Of a stretch of DNA of 64,000 nucleotides, positions 1 to 12,136 are shown piece after piece. How positions within the stretch are numbered: position 1 is the stretch's first letter; every line of letters begins with the position of its first letter. The DNA comes from Gerris lacustris. Taxonomy: Eukaryota > Arthropoda > Insecta > Hemiptera > Gerridae. Below the pieces are notes generated by a model, which made no database searches, was not told where the DNA came from, and saw only the letters and a list, made by a program, of their open reading frames with translations. The stretch covers positions 70,783,455-70,847,454 of the forward strand of contig OX578277.1 in the NCBI GenBank assembly GCA_951217055.1. The letters are read 5' to 3'. The translations under genes were made by a program, and so were the position numbers.

Positions 1-195
1 ATAAATCCAAGATGGTGGCTATAATTCAATAAGGTAGCCATATATCGAAATCAAAATGGCCGAACTTTTCTATTTATGGTTCACTCAATCTACGTACCAA
101 ATTTCAAATCTCTATGACAATGGGAAGTTGGAGAATTAGTGATCGTGATCAGTCAGTCAGTCACTGTCACTCTTAGTTTTATAGATATAGATTCG
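1..195 (+). repeat. R13 repeat, 3' end fragment
   Basis: Closely matches 37306-37476: both carry the 'ccaagatggnggctataattca' theme, a tract on comparison of constants ('gtaccaaatttcaaatctct'), and the same end, a TCACTGTCACTCTTAG stretch followed by TTTTATA(GA/TA)TATAGATT. The left side runs off the window. This is the terminal part of a multi-kilobase interspersed family; no coding capacity is seen. Confidence 0.7.
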
Positions 196-490
196 GGTCA
201 TGGACACATCTGGGGCCCGCTCTTAGACGTCGGACCGCTGCGGTCGACCATATTCGAGATATGCGGAAAAAACGGGGTTTTTCCCCCGAAAAACCGTTTT
301 TTTCTGCATAACTCGAATACGGTCGATCGCAGCGGTCCGATGCAAAGGACCTTTTTTGTAGGTCTCGCAAAAAGGGGAAAAAAGTTTTTTTTTGTTATTT
401 TTAAAAGTGAATAGGAAAAAAGATACTCGCCCCCGAAAAAGCCCCTAAAACGGACGTCTAAGAGCGGGCCCCAGATGGGTGTCCATGACC
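196..490. mobile_element. MITE-like nested palindrome, 295 bp
   Basis: The outer arms 196-232 and 453-490 are inverted copies (GGTCATGGACAC...TTAGACGTC against GACGTCTAAGAG...CCATGACC) with one or two differences. Just inside the left arm a second palindrome (about 233-340, GGACCGCTGCGGTCGACC against the mirrored GGTCGATCGCAGCGGTCC) forms an independent hairpin. It inserted exactly at the end of the R13 repeat. No open frame of note; a small non-autonomous DNA transposon is the simplest reading, but no target duplication is clear. Confidence 0.65.
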
Positions 491-1048
491 TATATTTTTA
501 AACTATTTTTAATTTTTTTTTTTGTAATGCAAAAATGCTTCAACAAGGCTGGTAATCTGATGAAACAGGACACAGCAAAGTTGTAGGGAGATAACCTGTA
601 CATAGTTGTCCTACACTTTAATGGGTAAAGATAGTCTTTGTGCCTTGTGGTCTTGCTATGAAGTCACTATATTTTATAAATTTTTCGAGATAATAATGTT
701 ATTTGTTAATGGGGGATTCAAGTAATTTAAATGATTAATTAATTAATTAAATTACTTCATCTCACGGGCACTGCCTAAGAGGCGCCAAAAGAGAAAGAGG
801 GTTCTATGGAATGAATCATCTACTCCATAAAATGCAAAAATGAATGGATAGGATTTGTTTGCTATCCCGGAAAAATCTATTTGCCGATTTATTGCATAAA
901 AATAAATTTGACCTCCTAGTCAATTTAAACAAGTCCATGTTAACATCCACACCTCATTTCCCAGCTTTCCAAAAATTTTAATAATCAGTTTATTATATAA
1001 GATCTTTTGGATTTTCATTCAATATCACATTATATAAGAAATTATTGC
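491..1048. other. No recognised feature
   Basis: AT-rich sequence with poly(T) runs and a short (TTAA)n-like patch near 734-752. I see no gene, RNA or clear repeat boundary here. Confidence 0.5.
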
Positions 1049-1984
1049 CTGTTTTGGTGTGGGTCGTTAAAGATGAGTAATTAAACTAAAAACTAATTTA
1101 TCTTCGTAGACGAACTTTCGGCTATACTTCGCCGTCGCCGAGGCATATACGTGCCTGAAACATCATATATCATATTAAAATGTATATAAATTCGTATGTT
1201 GCTAATTAGCGACAGTGGCATCAAATTTATCAGACGGTAGTGCATAAGAACATTTTTTTAAACATACCGGTATTGCAGAGTAGTCAATTACGTAATAAAC
1301 ATGAGTTAGTCGTAATCGTCCAATGAAATTGGATTTGTCTTGTATTGTACATATTTTTTTCCTTTCTACTAACAACATCTAGAACCTCTATTTCACATAA
1401 ATTAATAAAAAATAATTAAACAAAACAATTTTTTTAAAACAATTTATGGTAACTTGAGTTAAATTAGTTTTACTTACCTATTTTTAACAAACGTTTTTTG
1501 ATAAAGCGATATATTATTTTATAAAAGTTTTATTTAATTGTTATTTATTTCGTTTGAGCTATTAAAATAAATAATGTTAATAATTTAACTTTTGTTTCTT
1601 ATAATACAAAAAATATAAACACGATAATAAAAAACTACAAAGGTTAAATAATTACATTTATTTATTTTAATAGATCGAACGAAATAAATAAAAGTTTAAA
1701 AATACACTATGAGCACTCCCTCCCGCCTGATACATTTGATTCCTCTGTCGCTAATTAACAACATACGAATTTATATACATTTAAATATGATATATGATGT
1801 TTCAGACACGTATATGCCTCGCAATAATAACTGAAATTTCATGGTTACAACACTCTCCCCTATTTTTAAGAGTACTGTTGATAGTTATTTCGGAGCGGAG
1901 GCGAAATATAGCCGAAAGTTCGTCTACGAAGATGAAATAGTTTTTAGTTTAATTACTCACCCTTAACTACCTACATCAAAACAG
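1049..1984. mobile_element. Foldback element with long inverted arms, 936 bp
   Basis: Starts CTGTTTTGGTGTGGGTCG and ends with the inverse (CCTACATCAAAACAG). The arms stay complementary for most of the length: the stretch CTTCGTAGACGAACTTTCGG recurs inverted near 1911-1930, GAATTTATATACATTTAAAT mirrors the left arm, and even the AT-rich middle (TTATTTATTTCGTTTGAGC against its inverse near 1672-1690) is symmetrical. The centre lies near 1600. It has no coding sequence. The arms differ by short insertions, so it is not a fresh copy. Target duplication is not evident. Confidence 0.75.
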
Positions 1985-2253
1985 AGCTATATAAAATAGG
2001 GACATAGAAAAAAAAACACAGAAAGTATTGTCTAATTTTGTTTCTGTTTTTCTTTTTATTAAAATAATTACTCAATTTATTAGTATTACTTTTCCTAAAG
2101 TAAAAGTTTATTATTACAATAAATGTTAATTTTAAAATCACCTTATTTCAAATTTTTAAAATAGTTATCCGGATCTAACAACTATTATTGGTTTAATATT
2201 GCTGGAAGTTAATACCAAAAATAAAATATAAAATATTAATAATTAATTACTAT

Positions 2254-2258
2254 AAAAA
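2254..2258 (-). terminator. Pol III terminator of the tRNA-Ala gene
   Basis: A run of five T on the minus strand begins 7 bases beyond the discriminator base of the tRNA, the usual place and sequence for RNA polymerase III termination. Confidence 0.75.
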
Positions 2259-2264
2259 TTTAAT

Positions 2265-2337
2265 TGGAGGCGCCGGGCATCGATCCCGGTACCTCTCGCA
2301 TGCTAAGCGAGCGCTCTACCATCTGAGCTACGCCCCC
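2265..2337 (-). tRNA. tRNA-Ala (anticodon AGC)
   Basis: Read on the minus strand this gives a 73-nt cloverleaf. The acceptor stem GGGGGCG pairs with CGCCUCC (one G-U) and the discriminator base is A. The D arm reads UAGCUCAGAUGGUAGAGCGC, the anticodon stem-loop CUCGC-UUAGCAU-GCGAG holds AGC, and the T arm CCGGG-AUCGAUG-CCCGG has the loop normal for eukaryotic tRNA-Ala. Internal A and B promoter boxes are therefore present. No intron and no encoded CCA, as expected in eukaryotes. All stems are intact, so it looks functional rather than a SINE-derived relic. Confidence 0.95.
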
Positions 2338-2360
2338 GGGCGGCCTCATTTGTAAAATAT

Positions 2361-2363
<3 letters not shown>

Positions 2364-2396
<33 letters not shown>
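2364..2396. repeat. (TA)n microsatellite
   Basis: About 16 uninterrupted TA units, 27 bp upstream of the tRNA-Ala gene (in the tRNA's orientation). Confidence 0.95.
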
Positions 2397-2398
<2 letters not shown>

Positions 2399-2424
2399 AA
2401 TAAATTCACGACCGTAAATATAAA

Positions 2425-2563
2425 CAGAAAACAAACCAAACTCAGGTTTCATCACAGATGTTTTACGGCCCCTGAAGAAGGGTTTAAGTAAAAATCGAAA
2501 CGTCGGGATTGTAACATAGTGACGATTTTTGTGACCGAAACCTGAGTTTTTTTTGTTTTCTGT
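2425..2563. repeat. Inverted repeat with CTGAAGA...GAAAC core
   Basis: CAGAAAACAAACCAAACTCAGGTTTC at 2425-2450 is mirrored by the inverse at 2538-2563. Between the arms, an inner AAAAATCG/CGATTTTT pair and the phrase CCCTGAAGAAGG...CGAAACGTCGG are seen. The same CTGAAGA...GAAAC phrase recurs elsewhere in the window (see 19360-19390). It is probably a short non-autonomous element or the end of a larger one. Confidence 0.5.
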
Positions 2564-2638
2564 ATATATATATCTGGGAATATCGTATGTAATTAGACCA
2601 CATTTAACCTTTTTTTGTTTGATATAAAATTACTTATT

Positions 2639-2724
2639 CTATTTTCACTGCAATGCAAAGACCTAATCATCATTTTAGCCCATAGAAGAATGATGATTAG
2701 GTCTTTGCATTGCAGTGAAAATAG
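2639..2724. repeat. Perfect 36-bp inverted repeat (hairpin)
   Basis: Arms 2639-2674 and 2689-2724 are perfectly complementary over 36 bp around a 14-nt loop (TTAGCCCATAGAAG). A transcript from either strand would form a long unbroken hairpin. It may be a very recent inverted duplication, a tiny foldback, or a small-RNA precursor; the sequence alone does not decide. Confidence 0.85.
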
Positions 2725-3607
<883 letters not shown>

Positions 3608-3734
3608 AAAATACAATGACCTTGTTCCCTGCAGTGCCTCATACAAAATAGAAGTCGACACGAACGATGCTGAAGCAAGCAAAAAAGAATGAAACCCTCA
3701 ACAAAAACCTAACCGTGAAAAAAAGTTCCAGACC

Positions 3735-4824
3735 TACTCCCACATAGTCAGTCTATTTAAGTAGTGATATCTATATACATTGTGGCCCAAATCTGCTCTT
3801 TCTTTAGTCCATAGCTTCACTTTACTCCCACGTACATGGTAACAATAAGGAAAATATTCCCAAAAAGTCAGCCTATAAGTAGTGATACCTGCAATGTCTG
3901 TTTACGCCTTATTCAGAAACTACCCAATTGTTGTGCAATAAAAAAATCACAGGGAAGTACTTGCATCCGCTAGTACTTTCTATGGTTTCGTAGGTTCTTA
4001 AGCTTGTACTTAAGGCCCCAAAAAGGACCCTGGTTCGATCCTCCGGGTGGTCACAATGTTTATTATAGCTATAATTATTTAATATTTTAGGACTAGCCGT
4101 TTTAGGGCGGTTGGGGGGGGGGTGGTTTGTTTTGGGGTATATTTCGACTTATAAAGGCAACAAAAAATGCAGTTTTTAAACAGGTTTATATTATATAATA
4201 TATTCGTAATTCATCAATAGCTTTCATTTGATACCCCAATCAAATTTTTTTTTAAAAAATTGGCTCACTGCCCATGTGCGCACACAAAATTTTCAATTTA
4301 TTTCGGAAAATTTTCATCGGTTTGTCATAAGATAATAACACAAATTATTTATCAATTTTAGGACTAGCCGTTATAGGGAAGTTGGGGGGACATTTTTTGG
4401 GGAGAAATGTTGGGGCTAAAAACGCAATATTGGCGTTAAAAAGCACGGTACTCATAAAACTCTTCAGGACCATTTATTTGATACACCTTCAAAAATTAAA
4501 AAAAAAAATTGAGCTTAGCACATTTTTGCGTATTTGCACATCCGCATACCAAATATTTTAACTTCTAAACTTTTTTTATATGTGTGGGTCAAAAAGTTAC
4601 GCCAGTATTTCAATTCTCTAGCGTGAACGGTTCGGAGGATAGCGAAGTACGACGGACAGACAGATACATCACCCTTGGCATAAGGGTTTCGAGAATGATC
4701 TACGAAACCTTAATAAAATAATATCAAAGTAGGAGTAAAGTGAGGTTATGGACTAAAGAAAGAGCAGATTTGGCCACAATGTAGAACTACTTTGATAGGC
4801 TGACTTTTTAGGAAGTTGTCCTGA
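3735..4824. mobile_element. Inverted-repeat element enclosing an R3-type repeat
   Basis: The outer arms 3735-3835 and 4728-4824 are about 100-bp inverted copies (for example AAATCTGCTCTTTCTTTAGT and its mirror near 4753-4772). Inside, the minus strand from about 4712 down to 4080 resembles the R3 copy at 37788-38115: a GGTTTCG...CGAAACC hairpin, CTTATGCC, a CTGTCTGTCCGTC track, then ACTGGCGTAACTTTTT and a homopolymer-rich tail. A tRNA B-box-like GGTTCGATCC sits near 4032. It is probably a mosaic of two repeats; boundaries are approximate. Confidence 0.55.
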
Positions 4825-6257
4825 AATTTAGATTTTTTTCACGGCTGGTTTTTTGGGGGATTTATTAAGTATCCAACAGGAGGTGATTGTTTTCATCATT
4901 ATCTCGTAAACTAGATTTTTCCTGGGAAAACGACTTATATGATTAAATTCGTCTTTAAATGGACTATTTTTTATTATATTTTTAATCAGAATCGTCGTAA
5001 CCTTTTTGAGAAATAATTTTTTTCACGTTGTTTCAGAGTTTGAGCGTCCCCAAATGTCTCGATTTCGCATTGGGACACAACCTTGTCAATTTTTTAGAAC
5101 ATGTATGCCAAAATTCATAAAAAAAATCTTCCTAGTAGTTTAGGCTGTACGCTTCTGCTTAGACTACAGACAGACATTTTTTAAAAACTACTTTTTTAGA
5201 CTCAGGGAACATCTCAAAATCGAATTTTCGCGCCATCACAATACATATTTATGTACTTCCTCTTTTTTTATATGTACTACGTATATGAAAAAGTAGAAAG
5301 GTGTAGTTTGCCATTGAATGTATAATACTAATAATAAATTGATCGATTTTGAGTTTGATTTAACTATGAGTAAGTTTAATAACATGTCTATCAAAAAAAA
5401 AATATAATATACGTTTAATGAAAACATCTTACAGATGTTTCTTTTTGTTAAACATTCAGTGAAAAATTCAGTGGCATAATTTAAAGAATTGTTCATTTGA
5501 GACTTCTCTTAGATACAAGGTAGAAAATGTAAAGACTCATTTTATGGGCTGCGTTCGTTTTAACTCTATTGTTACATTTACTTTTGTTAAACTCCTTTCT
5601 GATTCTCGCACCTATGCTCACAACGACAATTTATCATTAAAAAACTAAAAAAGGAAGTTAAGATTTCATTTTACTAAGTCTTACTTTCTGTTATAAGGCT
5701 TAAAAAGTGACTAGAAAGGAAGGGGTCTAAGAATTCTTTGTTTGCCTTACAGCTCTTCCTTTTGATTAAGAGTTAAATATTAGCATAACTAAGAAAAAAA
5801 ATGTTGCAGGGAGCACTCTGGTGGAGAGAGAATAAACTAATCTGATGTTAAGTCAACTATTGTGCTTTTATTTCCTTGCTAGTCCCAGGAATCAGTATTA
5901 TTCTTCTTTAAAGTATTCCAAGAAGTGAACACAAGATGAGAAGTGTTCGTATTCAGCAATTTTAACATCGTTATATCTACATTGTTATAGCACCTTTCAT
6001 TAAGGTGTTGTATGCAAATATCAAGGCTTAATGGAAAACAGAGAAATACGAAAATTTATTAAGAATTACAAAACGTGATAGGAGGCGTAGTTAATAATAA
6101 TAAACCGATCCTTTGAGTCTATTGAAACGTTGTTTTTTTACATTTAGACTTAATGCTTTTGTTATGATGAAGACTTAATTAAGATATATATTTTGATTTT
6201 ACTTTGAATCTTTTCCCCTTTGAATTAATTCATCCATTAATTCTTCGAATTTCATTG
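4825..6257. other. No recognised feature
   Basis: Mostly AT-rich sequence of low complexity. No reading frame with a recognisable domain, no structural RNA and no clear inverted ends were found. Confidence 0.45.
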
Positions 6258-6572
<315 letters not shown>

Positions 6573-6603
6573 ACAAATACACAACAAAAAATACAAATAG
6601 ATA

Positions 6604-7272
6604 CAAATCTTTTCTTATAATTTCCTGGAGTAGTACATGCATTTATATATTAGTCCACAGGCCACCATAAGAAGTGAGTCGCTGATTGATAAAGTTTTCT
6701 TACCTTATGGAATCGCTTATTTATGCCTTGTCCACCGATGAATTGGGTATATAGCAACTGGGCGCTGGGCCATTTATTTTTTGTTGACATGCCAAACTAG
6801 CCCTTCTGCGGAAACATTGAAAAGAGATAGATAAAGTTTTGATTTTCACAGGATCGTTTAATTAAATTATTTCAAAAACAGTGGTACACGTGGCCACCGA
6901 TAAGAGTGGGCCGTTTGGGGTGGCCACCGCCCCAAACATATCGCTCTGCGGGGACGTGAAAAGAAAACGGCCCACTCATATTGGTGGCCACCTTTACCAC
7001 TGTTTTTGAAATAATTTAATTAAACGATCCTATGAAAATCAAAACTTTATCTATCTCTTTTCAATGTTCCCGCAGAAGGGCAAGTTTGGCATGTCAACAA
7101 AAAAGAAATGGCCCAGCCCCCAGTTGCCATATACCCAATTCATCGGTGGACACGGCATAAATAAGCGATTCCATAAGGTAAGAAAACTTTATCAATCAGC
7201 GACTCACTTCTTATGGTGGCCTGTGGACTATATATGTATGTACTACTCCAGGAAAATAAAAGAAAAGATTTG
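6604..7272. mobile_element. Near-perfect 669-bp palindrome (foldback element)
   Basis: The arms mirror each other around position 6940 with almost no gap: CAAATCTTTT at the left edge against AAAAGATTTG at the right, GTCCACAGGCC at 6653 against 7218-7228, and GTTTGGGGTGGCCACC near the centre, itself palindromic. The few differences are scattered substitutions and small indels. No protein is encoded; the open frame of about 115 codons from 7064 lies in one arm and is treated as chance. Confidence 0.85.
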
Positions 7273-7652
7273 TCTCTCTTATTATCTTAATTATTTCCTT
7301 TTTACCATGGTTTATTTATCAATTTTCCCTCTTCTGGGTTTATTTATCCATTTCACTTACCAGGAAATTTCGTTTAATTCTTCTGCTAATTTATTTATTA
7401 TTTTAGCTTGATGTAATTTATTAAATAATTATTCGGATTCATAAATGAATATGAATCTTTTGGTGGACTGTATTATGAAATAAAACTTTAATAAAGAAGT
7501 TAGTATCTCCTTCATAACCGCAAGCATATACTAAATTGAAAACTAGGCTTCACTTGAATGATTTTCTCATAAGGGCTGATATATTCACTGCTAATGAACT
7601 AAATACAATACAATGAATAATAATAAATAAATGAAGAAATGAATGAACTAAA

Positions 7653-9823
7653 TACAATACATTTTCATTACCAACGAACATACGACTATTGATAACTCAA
7701 AAAAGACGCGCTAGAGCTCAATGGAAACTAACTCGATACCCATCAGACAAACGGACGTACAATATTGCTAGTAGAAAACTAACTAACTTACTACGACTCT
7801 ATAATAAAGACAATTTTAGGAAATTTACTTAACAACTTACAGACAAAGACAGATCACTTTGGAATGCGACCAGACGAATCCTTTCCCAAAAAATCACCCC
7901 TTCCCCTTCCTTAAACCTGATAACTCCTGGGCAAAGTCAGATATTGAAAAAGTTGATGTCTTTGCACAACACCTTAAAAATCTATTTTCTCCACATCCCG
8001 ACATAATTGACCTTGATCATGTAAACCTTATAAACAAAGACCTCTTGAATCCATTACAGTTATCCCCACCTTCTAAAGCCTTTAAACCCTCAGATGTCCT
8101 TTACACTATTAAACAACTTCCTCCACGAAAATCTCCCGGTTACGATCTCATTACCTCCGAAATCCTTAAACACCTTCCAAAGAAAGGTATTGTATTCCTC
8201 ACCTACATATTCAACTCCGTCCTTAGAACAACCCACTTCCCAACTCAATGGAAATTTGCCACCATTATTATGATCCCAAAACCTTTAAAACCTCCTCATC
8301 TTCCCTCATCCTATCGTCCTATAAGCCTTCTCCCAGTGATGGGAAAACTCCTAGAAAAACTCCTTCTTCGCAGACTTCTCTCCATCCTTAAACGGTTCCT
8401 ACCCGATCATCAGTTTGGTTTCCGATCCCATCATTCCACCATTCAACAATGTCACCGCATTGTTGATGTCGTCGCTTCCACCCTCAGAATAAAAGGTATT
8501 GCTCAGCTGTCTTTCTAGATGAGGCGCAAGCCTTTGAAAGAGTTTGGTATGCTGGGCTGCTTTAAAAGCTCAAGGGAATCCTACCCTTTACATATTACCT
8601 CATCCTTAAATCCTTTCTCACCGATAGATATTTTCATGTAAGTTTAAGATCCTCATTTTCATCCATCTGCCCTGTTAGCCCTGGAGTACCTCAGGGCAGT
8701 ATCCTAGGACCTCTTCTATATTCCTTTTTTACTCACGACATCCCTCAACATCCTTCCTCGGTCCTTGCCACATTTGCAGATGACAAGGCTATCCTATCTG
8801 TTCACTAAAACCCTCAAACCGCATCTAATAACACCCAAAGCCATCTTCTCCTTTTAGAACCTTGGTTAAGAAAATGGAGGATACGAATTAACGACCAGAA
8901 AAGTTTACATGTCACTTTTACTCTTCGTCATAGCACCTGTCCTCCAGTCACTCTTAACCAAGTTCCTCAACCTCGATAGACGATTCACTTGGTAACATCA
9001 CACAAAAACTAAACGAACGGACATTACAAGACGATACAAGTTGCTGCTTCGTATTCTGGATCGTAGGTGCAATCTTACTTTGAATAACAAAATTCGAATT
9101 TACAATGTAATCTTAAAACCAGCTTGGACCTACGGTCTAGAAGTATGGGGTAGTATCAAGCCATCCAACATCCGTCGAATCCAAACACTACAATCCAAGA
9201 TTCTTAGAAAAATCACAGACGCCCCATTCTACGATTCTAACCTCACTCTACATAACGATCTCAATATTCCTTTTGTCCGAGACCTATCTGTATCCCGATA
9301 TCATACTTTCCACGAATCATTATCCAATCCTCCCAATCCTCTAGTAGAACTTCTTGCATCCCAAATTATCCCAGATAACCCTCCTCGCCGCCTGAAGAGG
9401 CTGTGGCCCAGAGATGTACTCATTGCTTAACAAATATACTCATTTTTAAAAAACAAGAATGAATTAGTTCATTTTTTATTTTTTTTATAAAGGAAAACCC
9501 CTATAGACACAATACGAAGAAATTACTTATTAAAATTAAAGGGGACAACCAAAATAGAAATGGATTGCTTAACGTTTATATTATATCTCCATTTTAACGC
9601 TATCAAAATTTCTTTTATTTATTTCTTCTTTTTTTTTTATAAGTACATATAATTAACCTATTGTAATTAAACCCAGCCGAAAGGAATAGTCACTGGATTA
9701 TTACCTTTCTCATGTACACACTGTCAACAAAACATACATCATTAACACTTATAACATGTAAAATTATGTAGTTGTGTTAATTAATAAAAGATAAAAAATA
9801 AATTTAAAAAAAATTAAAAAAAA
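7653..9823 (+). mobile_element. 5'-truncated jockey-type LINE with 11-bp target duplication
   Basis: Reverse-transcriptase remnants run left to right and end in an A-rich tail (about 9780-9823). The word AATGAACTAAA lies directly before the element (7642-7652) and directly after the tail (9824-9834), which is the target-site duplication expected of target-primed reverse transcription. The left end cuts into the coding region, so only the C-terminal two thirds of ORF2 were copied. Confidence 0.85.
7661..9430 (+). pseudogene. Reverse transcriptase pseudogene, jockey clade
   Basis: Encodes the part of a jockey-type ORF2 from the endonuclease-RT linker to the C-terminus. The linker hallmark KRRARAQWKLTRYPSDK is at about 7690, SPGYDLITSEILKHLP near 8130, SYRPISLLPVMGKLLEK near 8310, QFGFRSHHST near 8410, AVFLDEAQAFERVW near 8505, PGVPQGSILGP near 8685, and the polymerase motif FADD near 8778. 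The C-terminal part, 9041-9430, contains WTYGLEVWG and ends at a normal stop. Lesions include a stop at 7830, frame changes near 7880 and 8500, a stop near 8805 right after FADD, and a further frame change before 9041. It cannot make an active enzyme. Confidence 0.9.
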
Positions 9824-9834
9824 AATGAACTAAA

Positions 9835-10112
9835 ATAATTTTTTTGGAATATAAATAAGTAAATATCATAAATGAATAAGTAGGGATCACCAACTTATCT
9901 GGATAATAGTTCAAATTCCAAAAGATCATAATTTGGGACATAATGTGACGATCATGTTTTATACTGAGTTGTTTTACATCTAAGTAATGTTTTATATTGA
10001 GTAGAAGTATGAAGTGGCCGCTCCCTCGTCCTGTATTGACATAATGCCGTGTTGATCAAGGTCGGAATAAAACTGTAGATCTGTATAAAAAGACATGCAT
10101 ACACATAAGATA
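9835..10112. other. No recognised feature
   Basis: Ordinary AT-rich sequence between the truncated LINE and the hAT element. Confidence 0.4.
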
Positions 10113-10120
10113 CTCTTCTT

Positions 10121-10779
10121 CAGGGCTCGATTTGAGGCGGAACGCGGCGGAACGGCGTTCCGGTACCTCTCTCTCTGATAAATAAAAAATAAAATTAGCG
10201 GCACTAAGATTTTTTTTTTAAAATCCTTTGTTAAAATTTGATTTGTCAATGAGTGACTACCAATTTAATTATGGACATCATGTATATTAAACTGGCAAAT
10301 ATTTTTCTTTTCAAAATACAAAAAATATCTATTTGTTGAGATTATACTATACTAAATTATGATAACCTGAAACAACAAAGGTTTTTTTTAAGGCAGGGAT
10401 CGTATTAAATAAGTACTGTGCAGAGACGCTGTGAAGAAACTCCCAAGGGCGAGTGAGACAAAGAATGTTTTGTTGATTTGATTATTCGTATAAACCTAAG
10501 TACCTACTTATTTATTGAGAGTATTATAACAACATGTGGCATGCTAATCTAGAAATTGTTTATAAAAAATACTATTTAAAATTATATAAGTTTCCACACG
10601 AAACCCACCTGATTGCAGTGTGGGTTTATGTCTAAAACTCTTAAAATGTTGTTTTTGAACGTTTATTTTTCAAAATTTTCCCGGGGGAGGACCCCCGGAC
10701 CCCCCTTCTACAGGGGGGGGGGGGCAAAGAGAGAGTAGGTTGTAGTTCCGGCACCTCAATTTCTAGAAATCGAGCACTG
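10121..10779. mobile_element. Non-autonomous hAT element with 8-bp target duplication
   Basis: The ends are inverted: CAGGGCTCGATTT at 10121 against AAATCGAGCACTG ending at 10779 (one mismatch). The identical 8-mer CTCTTCTT flanks both sides (10113-10120 and 10780-10787). CA(G)...(C)TG termini with an 8-bp duplication are the signature of the hAT superfamily. At 659 bp with no transposase fragment, it must have moved with an enzyme supplied from elsewhere. Inside are GC-rich palindromic patches (GGAACGCGGCGGAACGGCG; GGGGGAGGACCCCCGG). Confidence 0.9.
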
Positions 10780-11044
10780 CTCTTCTTTATGAATATAGAA
10801 AATTTAGAAGACCTGATTTTTTAAGAGTAATTCATGATCAATATATATTCAATCAATATTTCGTCCTCTTCGCTGGTCCACAATAGGTTTGCTCTCATTT
10901 TATTGTATACAATTTTCAACGCTACTAGAAAAATACATTGCAAAACTATTTATCATAGCTATGACGGTCATGGAAAATGGCTAGTGGTTTGAAAGATATC
11001 GCAATGAGTATCGTTGTTTAATAAACTACTCTTTATTTTTACAG

Positions 11045-11092
11045 GTCCAGATGGAAAATGTCGTTCTTGAACTGCATCGAAATATTGCAAAG
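11045..11092 (+). CDS. Candidate internal (or first coding) exon, unknown host gene
   Basis: A 48-nt open stretch preceded by a pyrimidine-rich acceptor (CTCTTTATTTTTACAG) and followed by a donor (AAG/GTAACT). It translates in phase 0 as VQMENVVLELHRNIAK. Its end phase fits the next candidate exon at 32272. An ATG at 11051 in the same frame could be the initiator if this is the first coding exon. The peptide is not recognised, and the sequence is not part of any repeat seen in the window. The evidence is splice-site quality and shared reading phase only, so the call is moderate. Confidence 0.5.
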
Positions 11093-12108
11093 GTAACTAA
11101 ATAATATTGTTGTATCTTCACACTAAAAGCATGTTTTAATTGTACATAATCGGAATTTAACCACTAAGGGGCACCTTCAGTCCCAATTAATTGACACCAA
11201 TGCTGCAATTGCTCACCTGTATAATATATATATGAGTTATTGTATAATTGAATTTTTGAAACAGACTTACTCATAGACTCATATATTTATTACCTTCTAT
11301 TATTATTTATTTTAAGTAATGAAAACAGATTAGTGCAAAAATTAACTCGCTTAATCATATTGTATCTTAAGCGCCGTTAAAGTTTGGGCCGTCTAACTTA
11401 ATAGAGAGCCACTCTTTTGTTTGATTCAACCTGTTCCCCAGGAAAGCACGGGTATGTGGCTAGTTGAATAAGATTAATCTACCTGAGTTACATTTTCCAA
11501 GGTGGAGGGAACGACTGATCTCGTTTAGATAGCTGGATCTCTCCGTTTTATAATAAACTGGATATAAAATAAAGTAAAAGGTTTCTCAGCGTAGGTTGTG
11601 TTTAGCTTACTTTTATAATTATTTTCTATTTTCCGCTTTTACGTGTTTTTCTTATAGTTCGTTTCCTATCGAATTTTACACACCGTAAACCTCATTTATG
11701 GGACGCAGCACACACGAGAAACAAATAATATACACCTAAAAGCTGTTTTAGATATTTTACACCCAGTAACGTTTATATTTCACCCTTTTTCAAACACAAT
11801 CCTGTCTAATGTAATTGGCTATAAACATAAGAGTCTGTCGTCTTTTTATCTTGTTTAATATCAATGAGATGTTTTAAATTTTATTAAATTAAGTTTTATT
11901 CTTTCATCTGGCAGACTGTAGAAATATTTGATCCCCTCCCCCTTCTATCCACTTTATGAGATAACACATTGTCATTTAATAACATTGCTTTAATCTGTTG
12001 TATGAAAAGTTTTCAGTTCCAGCCCTTAGCGTATAAGATGTGCATACGCTCCTTTAACTGTCAGGTATACATCAACATTTATGGCCGGCTCAACAGAGAT
12101 GTACAAAT
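11093..12108. other. Presumed intron, nothing recognised
   Basis: No repeat ends or coding pattern could be defined in this kilobase. Confidence 0.4.
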
Positions 12109-12129
12109 GGGGGGGGGGGGGGGGGGGGG
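12109..12129. repeat. Poly(G) run, 21 nt
   Basis: Twenty-one consecutive G, 7 bp left of the long-inverted-repeat element that follows. G-runs of this length can form quadruplexes and are prone to length errors in assemblies. Confidence 0.95.
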
Positions 12130-12136
12130 AAGTAGT

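Noticed and set aside
3985..4052. tRNA-like B box GGTTCGATCC
   Set aside because: No A box or cloverleaf could be built; at most a SINE relic.
7064..7411. 115-codon frame at the palindrome
   Set aside because: Runs through one arm of a foldback element and into low-complexity sequence; no domain.
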